DNA of 64,000 nt from Peribacillus asahii (GTDB lineage Bacteria > Bacillota > Bacilli > Bacillales > DSM-1321), in the NCBI RefSeq assembly GCF_004006295.1, contig NZ_CP026095.1, positions 4,059,501 to 4,123,500 of the forward strand. The letters are read 5' to 3'. Shown here piece after piece: positions 16,766 through 26,193 of the stretch (position 1 is the first letter of the stretch; every line of letters begins with the position of its first letter). Below the pieces are notes generated by a model. The model ran no database searches, was not told the origin of the DNA, and worked only from the letters and a program-made list of their open reading frames with translations. The position numbers and the translations under genes were made by a program.

Positions 16766-18018
16766 TCACTTCCTTGAACATCTTCTAATAAGAGAACATC
16801 AACCATCATTCCTTGTTTATATCCTCGTGTTCCTCCAGGAAGAACAATGAAAACATCCGCTGCCGCTAAAGAGGAAACAGCACTAGATTTATTGAAGCCA
16901 GAAGGAGAAGCGATCATCTTACCTTCCTCAAAAGAAATGTGTCCTCTAATAAAACGAGTAAACGGATTTGGTTTAGAAAAATCCTCTCCTAACCACGCAC
17001 TTTCTCTTTTCAAATGGGGCTTGTCGTTAAATAAATACGTACGAATAATAGGTCGTACCAATAATTCAAAACCCACATAGCAAGCAGAAGGATTACCAGA
17101 CAACCCAAATAGAAGCTTGCCATTTAACTCCGCAACCGTTGTGACACTCCCTGGTCTCATGGCTATTTTATTAAACAGAACGGACGCGCCTAATTTCTCA
17201 TAAATCGCTGGTAAATAATCATAATCACCGACGGAAACACCGCCCGTTGTAATTAATATGTCTACTTCTGATAATGCTTGTTTAACAGCTAGTAAACATT
17301 GATCCAAATCATCACTTAGCTTGCCAAAATACTTAACCTTTCCACCCGCTCTTTCAATTTGAGCCAAAATCATATATGCATTGCTATTGCGGATTTTTCC
17401 AGGTTCAAGCGGTTCCTCTACTTCAAGAAGTTCACTTCCAGTTGCAATTACTCCAACAATCGGCTTTTTAGCAACAGGCACCTCTTTGTATCCAAAAGTT
17501 GCAAGCAATGCTGAAACTCCAGGATTGATATATGTACCTTTTTGTACTAAAACCGTGCCCTTTTGTGTATCCTCACCTTGAAAGGAGATATTATCACCCT
17601 TTTTATAAGAGCGTTTAATTTCAATGAACTTTTGATCATTGTCTGTATATTCTCGCGTTAATTCCAGCATGACAACAGCATTGCATCCTTCAGGAATTTG
17701 CGCTCCCGTCATAATTCGAACAGCTTCAAACGCTTGAACAGTTCCATCAAAGACAGAACCCGCACCAATTTCCCCTACTACCTTTAATGATAAAGGATGA
17801 TCGGAAGAAGCAGATTTTGTATCTTCTGCTCTAATAGCAAATCCATCATACGGTGATCGATCAAAGGAAGGTACATCATGATCGGCTTTTAGATCTTGTG
17901 CTAAAAAACGACCGTAAGCTTGTTCAATCGCTACAGTTTCTATTACTCCACTTTTGGAAAATTCCATTACTTTCCGAACACAATTCTCTACTGAAATAGG
18001 GGTTCGTTTCTCTACCAT
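16726..18018 (-). CDS. moeA: Molybdopterin molybdenumtransferase MoeA
   Basis: 430 residues. The N-terminal part has DVPSFDRSPYDGFAIRAED and the ITTGGVSVGDYDYLPA active-site segment lies near residue 245. The SGNPSACYVGFELL motif follows, and a C-terminal beta-barrel domain IV ends the protein. It inserts molybdate into adenylated molybdopterin. AAGGAG precedes the ATG. It is the second gene of the moeB operon, 17 bases after moeB, and overlaps mobB by 40 bases. Confidence 0.93.
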   Translation of the reverse strand: MVEKRTPISVENCVRKVMEFSKSGVIETVAIEQAYGRFLAQDLKADHDVPSFDRSPYDGFAIRAEDTKSASSDHPLSLKVVGEIGAGSVFDGTVQAFEAVRIMTGAQIPEGCNAVVMLELTREYTDNDQKFIEIKRSYKKGDNISFQGEDTQKGTVLVQKGTYINPGVSALLATFGYKEVPVAKKPIVGVIATGSELLEVEEPLEPGKIRNSNAYMILAQIERAGGKVKYFGKLSDDLDQCLLAVKQALSEVDILITTGGVSVGDYDYLPAIYEKLGASVLFNKIAMRPGSVTTVAELNGKLLFGLSGNPSACYVGFELLVRPIIRTYLFNDKPHLKRESAWLGEDFSKPNPFTRFIRGHISFEEGKMIASPSGFNKSSAVSSLAAADVFIVLPGGTRGYKQGMMVDVLLLEDVQGSEWPWENIVPSYRS

Positions 18019-18035
18019 AACGCTCGCTCCTTCTA

Positions 18036-19052
18036 CTATCCTAATAAACGATAATAAAGATTTTTGGCCGCTTGGATATCATTCGTTCCATGAATAAAAA
18101 CGCGACCATCACGAAAAACAACCATACGATAATCCTGAAGTTGACAAGACAACAGGTAAGGATTTTGCTCAACTGTTCCATGATTTTGCAATTGTTTTTG
18201 TAACTGATCGAAATTAGGCTGACTACGTCTATTCGGCCTAATTTGAACTGTATTTCTTCCACATAATACTTCCGTCTTTGTTTGGTTTTCATAAGACAAA
18301 TAAGGATACGTTCTAATCGTTCCACAAGATGGACAGTCCGCCGTTTCTATTTTGTCTAATTTAATAGAATAATGCTGATTGCTCCATACATCGAAAGTCA
18401 AAAAAGTATTTCGAAGTGATGAAAAATCCTCTACAAGAATTTTAAATGCTTCAGCCACTTGATAAGCCGCTACGATTTGTACTGCTGGGCTAATAATTCC
18501 GACAGTATCGCACGTAGCCCCACCGACTGGAACGTATTTTAATAGACAATGTAGACATGGTGTTTTTCCTGGAAGAATCGTATGAGTCGCCCCATAGCTT
18601 CCAACGCAAGACCCATAAACCCAAGGTATATTATGTTTATGAGATAAGTCATTTAAAATAAAACGAATATCAAAATTGTCTGTAGCATCGATGATTACGT
18701 CCACACTATGCAGCAAATCCTCTAAATTTGTTGCACTCGCATCCATCACAAGCGCTTCAATTTCAACCTCTGAATTAATCTTGTGTAAATGTTCTTTAGC
18801 AGCAATTGCTTTTGGCATCTTCAATCTAGCATCTTGTTCATTGTATAATTGTTGACGCTGTAAATTACTCCATTCAACATAATCGCGGTCAATCAGAGTA
18901 AGCTTGCCAATGCCTGCTCGGACAAATGCTTCAGAACTGGCACTTCCTAATGCCCCTGCTCCAACAATTAATACATGCTTTTGGCTAATTTTCTCTTGCC
19001 CTTTCATACCAATATGGTTGAATAGCTGTTGCCGTGAATAGCGATTTGACAT
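18036..19052 (-). CDS. moeB: MoeB/ThiF-type adenylyltransferase
   Basis: 338 residues of the E1-like family. The nucleotide-binding VLIVGAGALGS is near residue 29 and NLQRQQLY near residue 65. Zinc cysteine pairs are CLHC and CPSC, and a C-terminal extension of about 90 residues follows. It activates the MoaD C-terminus for sulfur transfer; a shared role with ThiS is possible. The ATG at 19052 is preferred because AGGAGG is too close to the ATG at 19058. First gene of the operon, divergent from moaC. Confidence 0.88.
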   Translation of the reverse strand: MSNRYSRQQLFNHIGMKGQEKISQKHVLIVGAGALGSASSEAFVRAGIGKLTLIDRDYVEWSNLQRQQLYNEQDARLKMPKAIAAKEHLHKINSEVEIEALVMDASATNLEDLLHSVDVIIDATDNFDIRFILNDLSHKHNIPWVYGSCVGSYGATHTILPGKTPCLHCLLKYVPVGGATCDTVGIISPAVQIVAAYQVAEAFKILVEDFSSLRNTFLTFDVWSNQHYSIKLDKIETADCPSCGTIRTYPYLSYENQTKTEVLCGRNTVQIRPNRRSQPNFDQLQKQLQNHGTVEQNPYLLSCQLQDYRMVVFRDGRVFIHGTNDIQAAKNLYYRLLG

Positions 19053-19119
19053 TGACATTCCCTCCTTTCGTACTCTATTGTAAGTTCATAAATCAAGCTG
19101 CTAAAGGTTGATTAGAATA

Positions 19120-19153
19120 AGGTAACAAGCCCTCTAATTCGCTTGAGCTACCT
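19120..19153 (+). promoter_or_regulatory. Inverted repeat in the moeB/moaC divergent region
   Basis: AGGTA/TACCT and CAAGC/GCTTG arms (19120-19130 and 19141-19153) can form a hairpin or operator between two divergent cofactor genes. Its ACCTAT edge also occurs in the inverted repeat upstream of moaB. The function is not shown. Confidence 0.3.
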
Positions 19154-19189
19154 ATAGAAACATGTTAAAAAACAGCAAGGAGGCAAATA

Positions 19190-19675
19190 ATGAGTAATTT
19201 CTCACACTGGAATGAAGAAGGAAGACCTAAAATGGTAGATATCTCTCAAAAAGATGTCACAACACGTACAGCAATCGCTCAAAGTACAATCTCTTTTTCT
19301 AATGAATTATATGAAGCCATTCAAAATGGATTAATTAAAAAGGGAGATCCCCTTCAAGTAGCCCAAATTGCTGGAATTATGGGTGCCAAAAAAACGGCTG
19401 ACATCATTCCGATGTGTCATCCCATTATGTTACAAGGCGTAGATTTCACCTTTGATTATCAACAACAAGCGGCTGGATATGATTTACTCATCCAAGCTAC
19501 TGTTAAATGCAGTGGAAAAACAGGAGTCGAAATGGAAGCATTAACTGCCGCATCCATCGCTGCTCTTACGTTTTATGACATGTGTAAAGCGGTTGATAAA
19601 ACAATGGTTATTAAAGAAACTTTGCTCGTTCAAAAAACAGGAGGAAAAAGCGGCGACTTCTTCCATGAAAAGTAA
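19190..19675 (+). CDS. moaC: Cyclic pyranopterin monophosphate synthase
   Basis: 161 residues with the MoaC landmarks [16 protein letters not shown] near the N-terminus, [19 protein letters not shown] segment near residue 68 and [20 protein letters not shown] near residue 110. It rearranges the MoaA product to cPMP. It is monocistronic, divergent from moeB, with AAGGAGG upstream and a terminator downstream. Confidence 0.94.
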   Translation: MSNFSHWNEEGRPKMVDISQKDVTTRTAIAQSTISFSNELYEAIQNGLIKKGDPLQVAQIAGIMGAKKTADIIPMCHPIMLQGVDFTFDYQQQAAGYDLLIQATVKCSGKTGVEMEALTAASIAALTFYDMCKAVDKTMVIKETLLVQKTGGKSGDFFHEK

Positions 19676-19793
19676 TGGCCTATTCTAAGAAAAGTGCTTA
19701 ACTAGACTATAGAGCCAATGACGCCTGAAACTAGACACCGAAACGTGTTGAAAATTTTATACTTTCTTATTTTCCAAAAACAATCCATGAAAC

Positions 19794-19842
19794 AAGGGAC
19801 TAGCTACTAAGAGCAGATGCTTTGAAGTTCAGTCCCTTTTTC
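19794..19842 (+). terminator. Intrinsic terminator of moaC
   Basis: 8-bp stem AAGGGACT/AGTCCCTT (19794-19801 and 19831-19838) with a 29-base loop, followed by a T run. It separates the convergent moaC and moaA genes. Confidence 0.6.
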
Positions 19843-19873
19843 ATAGACAACTTGTTTCATACTCTTCGGGATA

Positions 19874-20884
19874 TTAACCGCCAATATGAGACATTTCTAC
19901 TTTTGGACGTTTCTTCGTTCCATTTCCTCTTTCATCTGAATAACGATCGCCGCGATGATTCCAAATATCTGTAATAACCTTAGCAACCTCTTCGTCCGCT
20001 TTATCTGAACGTAATAAATCACGCAAATCAAAGCCCTTCGATGCAAATAAGCACGTATATAGCTTTCCTTCAGCTGAAACACGCACTCTTGAACAGCTTG
20101 AGCAAAAAGAATCGGTAACTGATGAAATAATTCCAATTTCTTGATCACTGTCTACATATCGATATCTAGTTGCTACTTCACCTGGATAATTCGGCTGAAT
20201 CTGTTCTAGAGGCATTACTTCGCCAATTTTATTTAGAATCTGCTGTTTCGTAACGACATCATTCATTCTCCAGCCATTTGAATTTCCTACATCCATATAT
20301 TCAATAAAACGAAGCGTATGCTTTTTTTCCTTAAAATATTCAGCCATTGAAACAATATCTTGATCATTCTGTCCTTTCTGAACAACCATGTTTACTTTCA
20401 CTTCTAATCCTGCATTAGATGCGGCTTCAATACCTTCTAAAACACTTGCTACCGTCCCTCTCTGACCATTTAATTGATGAAATCGTTCCTCATCTAATGA
20501 ATCAAGACTGACGGTTACTCGTGATAATCCTGCATTAAATAGCTTGGAGGCAAATTTCTTCAAAAGGGATCCATTCGTTGTCACTGCAATATCTTTTATT
20601 CCCTTTATTGATTTCAACCGATAAATCAGCTCAGGGAGATTCTTTCTTAATAATGGCTCTCCTCCTGTAATACGCACTTTCTGGACGCCTAAAGAAGCAA
20701 ATATAGAGGTTAATCGTTCCATTTCATCAAAGGATAAAATTTTTTCCGAAGATAAAAATGGATAATCACTTCCGAATATTTCTTCCGGCATGCAATATCG
20801 ACAGCGAAAGTTGCAACGATCTGTCACAGATAAACGCAAATCTCTTAGGGGGCGCTGCAATGTATCAGCTATACTAGCTTGCAT
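19874..20884 (-). CDS. moaA: GTP 3',8-cyclase (radical SAM)
   Basis: 336 residues. The radical-SAM cluster motif CNFRCRYC is near residue 24, the second cluster is CSSCSRVR plus a Cys about 13 residues later (near residues 258-275), and the conserved terminal Gly-Gly is present (MSHIGG). It catalyses the first step of molybdopterin synthesis from GTP. It is downstream of fdhD on the same strand with a 67-base gap, so cotranscription is possible. Confidence 0.95.
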   Translation of the reverse strand: MQASIADTLQRPLRDLRLSVTDRCNFRCRYCMPEEIFGSDYPFLSSEKILSFDEMERLTSIFASLGVQKVRITGGEPLLRKNLPELIYRLKSIKGIKDIAVTTNGSLLKKFASKLFNAGLSRVTVSLDSLDEERFHQLNGQRGTVASVLEGIEAASNAGLEVKVNMVVQKGQNDQDIVSMAEYFKEKKHTLRFIEYMDVGNSNGWRMNDVVTKQQILNKIGEVMPLEQIQPNYPGEVATRYRYVDSDQEIGIISSVTDSFCSSCSRVRVSAEGKLYTCLFASKGFDLRDLLRSDKADEEVAKVITDIWNHRGDRYSDERGNGTKKRPKVEMSHIGG

Positions 20885-20951
20885 GTTTTCTCACCTCTCA
20901 TCTCTGATAGCAAACCTTACTTATCATGTTATATATAATAACATGTTTTAT

Positions 20952-21758
20952 TTATAATTTCTTACTATTTGAGCAAATCCTTTTCGGACAAGTATATATA
21001 TTTAAAGATTGATTTCTAATAAATCCTACCGTTGTAATTCCTAATTCTTCTGCTAGATTTAATGCCAATTCGGTTGGTGCAGATTTAGAGAGGACAATCT
21101 CACATCCTATTTTCGCTACTTTTAATAAAATTTCTGAAGATATTCGCCCGCTGAACACAATGATTTTATCTTCAATCAGAATATTATTTTTCAAACAATA
21201 CCCATATATTTTATCTAATGCATTATGTCTCCCAATATCCATACGACTTAATAAAAATCCATTTTTATCGCATAATGCTGCGTTATGGACTCCCCCTGTC
21301 TCATGAAAAATAGTCGCTGAATTTTGCATATTATTCATGAGACGGAAACACTCATCAGGAGAGATTGTCACTCGAATGTCATTCATTTTCTTAGCAGTAA
21401 GAGCATCATTAGCAAAAACAAAGCCTTGTCTGCTCATTCCACAACACGAAGTGATATACCGTTTATTTTGAAGGTTTTGATAATACGGATTCAACTTATC
21501 AATCTTCACATGCGCATATCCTTCTTTTTCTTGAATCCAAATATCTTTAATGTCTTCATACTTTCGAATAATACCTTCAGATGCTAAATAACCAATTACC
21601 ATATCTTCAATGTACTCGGGAGTACAAACCATCGTAACAAATTCTTGTTCATTGATTTTAACCGTAACAGGAAATTCGGTTACAATTGTATCTTCAGCAT
21701 CCATTAGTTGTCCATTGCTAAACTTGAGAATTTCCCTTTTCTTCACGATCGTCTTCAT
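20952..21758 (-). CDS. fdhD: Formate dehydrogenase accessory sulfurtransferase FdhD
   Basis: 268 residues from the ATG at 21758 (MKTIVKKRE), which has GAAGGGG upstream; the longer frame overlaps the upstream gene. The sulfur-carrying loop SCCGMSRQG (about residues 104-112) and the DIGRHNALDKIYG motif are typical. FdhD carries sulfur from a cysteine desulfurase to the bis-MGD cofactor of FdhF. The loop reads CCGMS rather than the CxxC of E. coli. It starts 13 bases after the DUF2294 gene stop, so they form an operon. Confidence 0.92.
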   Translation of the reverse strand: MKTIVKKREILKFSNGQLMDAEDTIVTEFPVTVKINEQEFVTMVCTPEYIEDMVIGYLASEGIIRKYEDIKDIWIQEKEGYAHVKIDKLNPYYQNLQNKRYITSCCGMSRQGFVFANDALTAKKMNDIRVTISPDECFRLMNNMQNSATIFHETGGVHNAALCDKNGFLLSRMDIGRHNALDKIYGYCLKNNILIEDKIIVFSGRISSEILLKVAKIGCEIVLSKSAPTELALNLAEELGITTVGFIRNQSLNIYTCPKRICSNSKKL

Positions 21759-21771
21759 TTCAACTTCCCCT

Positions 21772-22116
21772 TCAAGTGATATTTTTATCAAAAACAAAGA
21801 CGGAAACTGCAATATTCTCTTCAATTTTGATATCTGAAAACAGATGGACAAATTTGGCTCCTACTAGTTCCTCCAGCCCTTCAGGAGGGCCCTCACTATA
21901 CACATCTTGAATCATTTTTGTTCTAGCTAAATGAACCATTTCACGTCCTTCTGAAGTTTTTGCTATAAAAGTTTCTGTAGGAGTGAGGTTTCCGTATAAC
22001 GTTGAAATAGCCATATTTTCAACAAAAACCGTATGAATTCTTTCTGGTCCTTTTCCAAAAAGATCTTTACGAAGCTTTCGGATGATATCATTAAATTCGT
22101 GAACTTTTTTTGACAT
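21772..22116 (-). CDS. DUF2294 family protein (YrhF-like)
   Basis: 114 residues with no membrane segment. The family signature is visible in FNDIIRKLRKDLFGKGPERI, MAISTLYGNLTPTE and the REMVHLARTKMIQDVY helix. In Bacillus subtilis a related small protein is encoded beside the yrhE formate dehydrogenase. Here it heads the fdhD operon and is divergent from fdhF, which reinforces the link. The biochemical function is unknown. AGGAGG lies 11 bases before the ATG. Confidence 0.8.
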   Translation of the reverse strand: MSKKVHEFNDIIRKLRKDLFGKGPERIHTVFVENMAISTLYGNLTPTETFIAKTSEGREMVHLARTKMIQDVYSEGPPEGLEELVGAKFVHLFSDIKIEENIAVSVFVFDKNIT

Positions 22117-22203
22117 AAATAAACATCCTCCTATAGTTTTCTAATCATAAAGCAACAAATAAAAAAATAAAAGTGGAAAAGCATTTACAGCATTTTTTAA
22201 ATC

Positions 22204-22232
22204 TTGTATATTTCTAAAGTCAACGATATAAT
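22204..22232 (+). promoter_or_regulatory. fdhF promoter (SigA type)
   Basis: TTGTAT at 22204-22209 and TATAAT at 22227-22232 with an ideal 17-base spacer. Transcription would begin near 22239 and give a leader of about 197 bases before the fdhF start. Confidence 0.65.
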
Positions 22233-22238
22233 CATAAT

Positions 22239-22435
22239 AAGATTTGATGGAACGATAATAATGGCTTTGTTACCGCTCTATCAATTATTAAACTACATTT
22301 TAAATGGATCGGATTGGTCTATTAGTAAGTTCTGCTAATACTCTATTCCACCATGATTACACATCATTTTTTCTGAAAATTAAGATGTGTATTCGTGGTG
22401 GTTTTTTTTGTTTAACAGGCAAGAGGAGGAAGAAA
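22239..22435 (+). promoter_or_regulatory. fdhF leader with intrinsic terminator (attenuator)
   Basis: An 18-bp stem with about two imperfect pairs (22348-22365 pairing with 22384-22401) is followed by eight T residues at 22402-22409, only 26 bases before the fdhF ATG and after its own promoter. The upstream 100 bases contain further possible helices (GATGGA/TCTATC at 22244-22283 and ATTAG/CTAAT near 22321-22338). The layout suggests conditional termination by a ligand-sensing RNA, protein or other signal. It does not match a riboswitch class I recognise. Confidence 0.6.
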
Positions 22436-25375
22436 ATGACACATTCTAAAATTAATATAAAAATCAATGATGTCGAATACGAAGCAAACTCCGGCTCAAC
22501 CATATTAGAAATTATTAATCAAGAAAAAATCGCTCATCCGCAAATTTGTTATGTACCTGAAGTTGATCCTATCCAAACATGTGATACTTGTATTGTAGAA
22601 GTTAACGGGAAACTTGTACGCTCCTGTTCAACGGTCGCTTTAGACGGAATGAACATAGAATTAGATTCAACTAGTGCAAAAGCTGCACAAACAGAAGCAA
22701 TGGATCGCCTACTAGAAAACCATCTGCTGTATTGTACTGTTTGCGATAATAATAACGGCAACTGTAAATTACATAATACTGCCGAATTGATGGAAATCGA
22801 ACATCAAAAATATCCTTACACACCTAAAGCAGACGTAAATGCTGTCGACATGTCCCATCCATTCTACCGTTATGATCTAAACCAATGTATTGCCTGCGGA
22901 CAATGTGTAGAAGTTTGTCAAAACCTTCAAGTAAACGAGACAATATCTATCGACTGGGAAGCTAAGCGCCCTCGTGTTATTTGGGATGATGGGGTCTCTA
23001 TTAACGACTCATCTTGTGTAGGCTGTGGTCAATGTGTAACGATTTGTCCTTGTAACGCTTTGATGGAAAAGTCTATGCTTGGCGAAGCTGGATTTATGAC
23101 AGGTCTCCAAAACGAGATGCTTAGTCCGATGATTGATTTAGTAAAAGAAGTAGAACCAGGGTATAGCGGTATTTTTGCTATTTCAGAAGTAGAAGCAGCT
23201 ATGCGTGACACACGTACGAAAAAGACGAAAACCGTTTGTACCTTCTGCGGCGTAGGCTGTTCATTTGAAGTATGGACAAAAGGAAGAAAGATTCTTAAAG
23301 TTCAACCTGTCTCCGATGCTCCAGTTAACGCAATATCTACTTGTGTAAAAGGAAAATTCGGCTGGGATTTTGTTAACTCGGAGGAACGAATTACAAAACC
23401 ATTAATCCGCAAAGATGGTGCATTCGTAGAATCAACTTGGGAAGAAGCACTTGATTTAGTTGCTAGTAAACTAGGCTCCATTAAGCAGCAATACGGAAAG
23501 GGTTCTGTAGGATTTATTTCGTCTTCAAAAATTACAAATGAAGAAAACTATGTGATACAAAAACTAGCACGACAAATATTTGAAACAAACAATGTCGATA
23601 ACTGTTCTCGTTACTGTCAATCTCCTGCGACTGACGGCTTGTTCCGTACAGTTGGAATGGGTGGAGATGCCGGTACAATCAAAGATATTGCTCAAGCTGG
23701 ACTTGTTATTATCGTTGGAGCAAATCCAGCAGAAGGACATCCAGTATTAGCCACTCGTGTTAAACGAGCACATAAACTTCATGGTCAAAAACTTATCGTA
23801 GCAGACCTTCGTAAAAACGAAATGGCTGAGCGTTCCGACATCTTTATTAGCCCAAAACAAGGGACGGACCAAGTGTGGTTGATGGCTGTGACAAAGTATA
23901 TCATTGACCAAGGCTGGCATGATCAAAGATTTATTGAAGAAAACGTAAACTTCTTTGAAGATTTCAAAACAGTACTTGAGAAATACACACTTGACTACGC
24001 AGAACAAGTGACAGGTATTTCAAAAGAAACGCTTATTCAAATCGCTGAAATGATTCGTGATGCTGATGGGACTTGTGTTCTATGGGGAATGGGCGTTACA
24101 CAAAATACCGGTGGTTCTGATACTTCCGCAGCCATTTCTAATTTACTTCTTGCTACAGGAAACTACCGTCGTCCAGGTGCAGGTGCTTATCCTCTTCGTG
24201 GTCATAACAATGTACAAGGTGCTTGTGATATGGGAACTCTTCCTGGCTGGCTTCCAGGATATCAACATATTACCGATGATACCGCACGTGCAAAATTTGA
24301 AAAGGCTTATGGTGTAGAAATTGACGGAAAACCAGGCCTCGATAACATTCAAATGCTTCATGCTATTGAAGAAGGAAAGATGAAGGCGATGTACCTTGTT
24401 GGTGAAGATATGGCTCTCGTAGACTCCGACGCAAATCATGTTCACGAAGTTTTATCACAACTTGATTTCTTTGTTGTCCAAGATATCTTCTTATCGAGAA
24501 CGGCTCAATATGCGGACGTCGTATTACCGGGAGCTCCATCTCTTGAGAAAGATGGTACATTTACAAACACAGAGCGTCGTGTTCAACGATTATATCAAGC
24601 ACTCCCAACACTCGGTGATGCTAAGCCGGACTGGTGGATTACTCAAGAAATTGCAAACCGTCTAGGCGCAAATTGGAATTACAATCATCCAAGTGACATC
24701 TATGATGAAATGGCCAGCCTATCTCCATTATTCAGCGGAGCCAATTATGAAGTACTAGAAGGTTGGAACAGCTTCCTATGGGGCAGCTTCGAAGGAGTGA
24801 GCACACCACTTCTCTATGTGGATGGATTTAACTTTCCGGATAAGAAAGCACGCTTTGCCTTATCGGACTGGGTGGAGCCTGCAGAATTCCCTGAAGAATA
24901 TGATTTGCATATTAACAATGGACGTATGCTAGAGCATTTCCATGAAGGGAATATGACAAACAAATCCAAAGGTATCCAATCGAAAGTTCCAGAGATCTTT
25001 GTTGAAGTTTCACCAGAACTTGCTGAAGAGCGCGGAATTAATGATGGTGCAATTGTACGATTAGTCTCTCCTTTTGGAGCCGTTAAATTAAATGCACTTG
25101 TTACAGATCGTGTCAAAGCAAACGAGCTTTTCCTTCCGATGAACTCGGTAGATAAAGAGTCCGCTATTAACTTTTTAACAGGTCCTATATTCGATCAACG
25201 AACAAATACACCTGCTTATAAACAAACAAAGGTTCGTATGGAAGTGCTCAGTGAAGGCGGAACAGTTCCACTGCCATCTACGAATCCACGGAATAAAAAA
25301 CGTTATCCTCAAAATGGAGTTGAGGTTAATCGAAAATGGGCTCGTCCAGGCTATGTCCATCTAACAGATCAATAG
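22436..25375 (+). CDS. fdhF: Formate dehydrogenase alpha subunit (Mo/bis-MGD)
   Basis: 979 residues from the ATG at 22436 behind GAGGAGG. The order is an N-terminal 2Fe-2S ferredoxin-like domain (residues 1-80), a His/Cys 4Fe-4S region (NHLLYCTVCDNNNGNC), two 4Fe-4S motifs (CIACGQCVEVC, CVGCGQCVTIC), the molybdopterin oxidoreductase cluster CTFCGVGC, then the catalytic and dinucleotide-binding domains. Cys394 in NCSRYCQSPA occupies the position of selenocysteine in E. coli FdhF. It is a YrhE/YjgC-type soluble enzyme oxidising formate to CO2. No separate NAD-binding subunit is adjacent. Confidence 0.93.
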   Translation: MTHSKINIKINDVEYEANSGSTILEIINQEKIAHPQICYVPEVDPIQTCDTCIVEVNGKLVRSCSTVALDGMNIELDSTSAKAAQTEAMDRLLENHLLYCTVCDNNNGNCKLHNTAELMEIEHQKYPYTPKADVNAVDMSHPFYRYDLNQCIACGQCVEVCQNLQVNETISIDWEAKRPRVIWDDGVSINDSSCVGCGQCVTICPCNALMEKSMLGEAGFMTGLQNEMLSPMIDLVKEVEPGYSGIFAISEVEAAMRDTRTKKTKTVCTFCGVGCSFEVWTKGRKILKVQPVSDAPVNAISTCVKGKFGWDFVNSEERITKPLIRKDGAFVESTWEEALDLVASKLGSIKQQYGKGSVGFISSSKITNEENYVIQKLARQIFETNNVDNCSRYCQSPATDGLFRTVGMGGDAGTIKDIAQAGLVIIVGANPAEGHPVLATRVKRAHKLHGQKLIVADLRKNEMAERSDIFISPKQGTDQVWLMAVTKYIIDQGWHDQRFIEENVNFFEDFKTVLEKYTLDYAEQVTGISKETLIQIAEMIRDADGTCVLWGMGVTQNTGGSDTSAAISNLLLATGNYRRPGAGAYPLRGHNNVQGACDMGTLPGWLPGYQHITDDTARAKFEKAYGVEIDGKPGLDNIQMLHAIEEGKMKAMYLVGEDMALVDSDANHVHEVLSQLDFFVVQDIFLSRTAQYADVVLPGAPSLEKDGTFTNTERRVQRLYQALPTLGDAKPDWWITQEIANRLGANWNYNHPSDIYDEMASLSPLFSGANYEVLEGWNSFLWGSFEGVSTPLLYVDGFNFPDKKARFALSDWVEPAEFPEEYDLHINNGRMLEHFHEGNMTNKSKGIQSKVPEIFVEVSPELAEERGINDGAIVRLVSPFGAVKLNALVTDRVKANELFLPMNSVDKESAINFLTGPIFDQRTNTPAYKQTKVRMEVLSEGGTVPLPSTNPRNKKRYPQNGVEVNRKWARPGYVHLTDQ

Positions 25376-25390
25376 GAAGGAGAAATAAAT

Positions 25391-25870
25391 ATGGCTCAAC
25401 CTATTACAGAAATCAAAAAAAACCTTCTCACCGAGGAGGAACAGAAACAAAAAAAGCTAGAAGCCTTAACAACACTTCTTGCCAATAACGATGAAGCCTT
25501 AAACAAAGTACTAACCATTGTGGGTGAACTAAACGATATCGGTGTTCTAGAGGCAGCTGATTCCATGCTTCAAGCTAAAGAAAAGATTGCCCAAATTGCG
25601 CTTCACCAAGTCTCTCGAGAACCGGTGACCAATTTAATTAACACACTTATGGGGGCAACAGGTGCCCTCATGAAGACTGATCCTGAATTAATAACGAAGC
25701 TTGTAAATAGTGCTATGAAAGGTATGGATGAAGCCAATGACTATTTGCAAACTGATAAAAAAGTTAAAGTAATGGACCTAGTTAAACTATTAAATGATCC
25801 TGATATTAATCGAGCACTTGGCTTTGGTATCCATTTCCTAAAAGGAATGGGTAAAGAATTAAAGCATTAA
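25391..25870 (+). CDS. yrhD: DUF1641 protein (YrhD-like)
   Basis: 159 residues, helical and soluble. The core TKLVNSAMKGMDEANDY and KVKVMDLVKLLNDPDINRALGFGIHFLKGMG is the DUF1641 signature. It starts 15 bases after fdhF with its own AAGGAG site, as yrhD/yjgD homologues accompany formate dehydrogenases throughout Bacillus. It is thought to be a small subunit or an assembly partner; biochemical evidence is limited. Several terminator-like hairpins follow. Confidence 0.9.
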   Translation: MAQPITEIKKNLLTEEEQKQKKLEALTTLLANNDEALNKVLTIVGELNDIGVLEAADSMLQAKEKIAQIALHQVSREPVTNLINTLMGATGALMKTDPELITKLVNSAMKGMDEANDYLQTDKKVKVMDLVKLLNDPDINRALGFGIHFLKGMGKELKH

Positions 25871-25968
25871 GATAACCTCTTTTATAATAGAAAAAAACTC
25901 GTACTGGAATAATCTTATCCCCATAAGAAACCAGAAGTTCTATTTAAAATTGAACATATTCTTGATTG

Positions 25969-26012
25969 ACCTCCAGAATCTTGATTTCACCATTCTGGAG
26001 GTGTTCTTTTCT
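25969..26012 (+). terminator. Intrinsic terminator of fdhF-yrhD
   Basis: Perfect 11-bp stem ACCTCCAGAAT/ATTCTGGAGGT (25969-25979 and 25992-26002) followed by GTTCTTTTC. The 98 bases between yrhD and this hairpin hold no gene. Confidence 0.75.
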
Positions 26013-26104
26013 TCCGATAATAGCTCTGTTATACAGTGTGGCCCTATGCTAAACAAATGGACTCGAAGCTTTCAAGCTACATCCTTTTTTACATTTTAGA
26101 TATA

Positions 26105-26142
26105 AAAAATGCCCTAAAGAGAAATTATTTTCTCTTTAGGGC
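26105..26142 (-). terminator. Intrinsic terminator of the 137-aa gene
   Basis: Perfect 14-bp stem (26111-26124 and 26129-26142, GCCCTAAAGAGAAA) with a 4-base loop. Read leftward it is followed by ATTTTTTATA. Confidence 0.85.
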
Positions 26143-26193
26143 GTTCATGATTGACAATCCCTATCAATATTAGGTGCAACTGGCACACACTTT

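Noticed and set aside
20952..21851. Longer FdhD start overlapping the DUF2294 gene
   Set aside because: The internal ATG at 21758 has a good site and matches family length.
22304..22435. Long N-terminal extension of formate dehydrogenase
   Set aside because: The frame is open but runs through the leader hairpin and T run; the ATG at 22436 has the only proper ribosome site and starts the ferredoxin-like domain.
22239..22435. Molybdenum cofactor riboswitch upstream of fdhF
   Set aside because: The leader shows none of the conserved GC-rich elements of that class that I know; only the terminator is certain.
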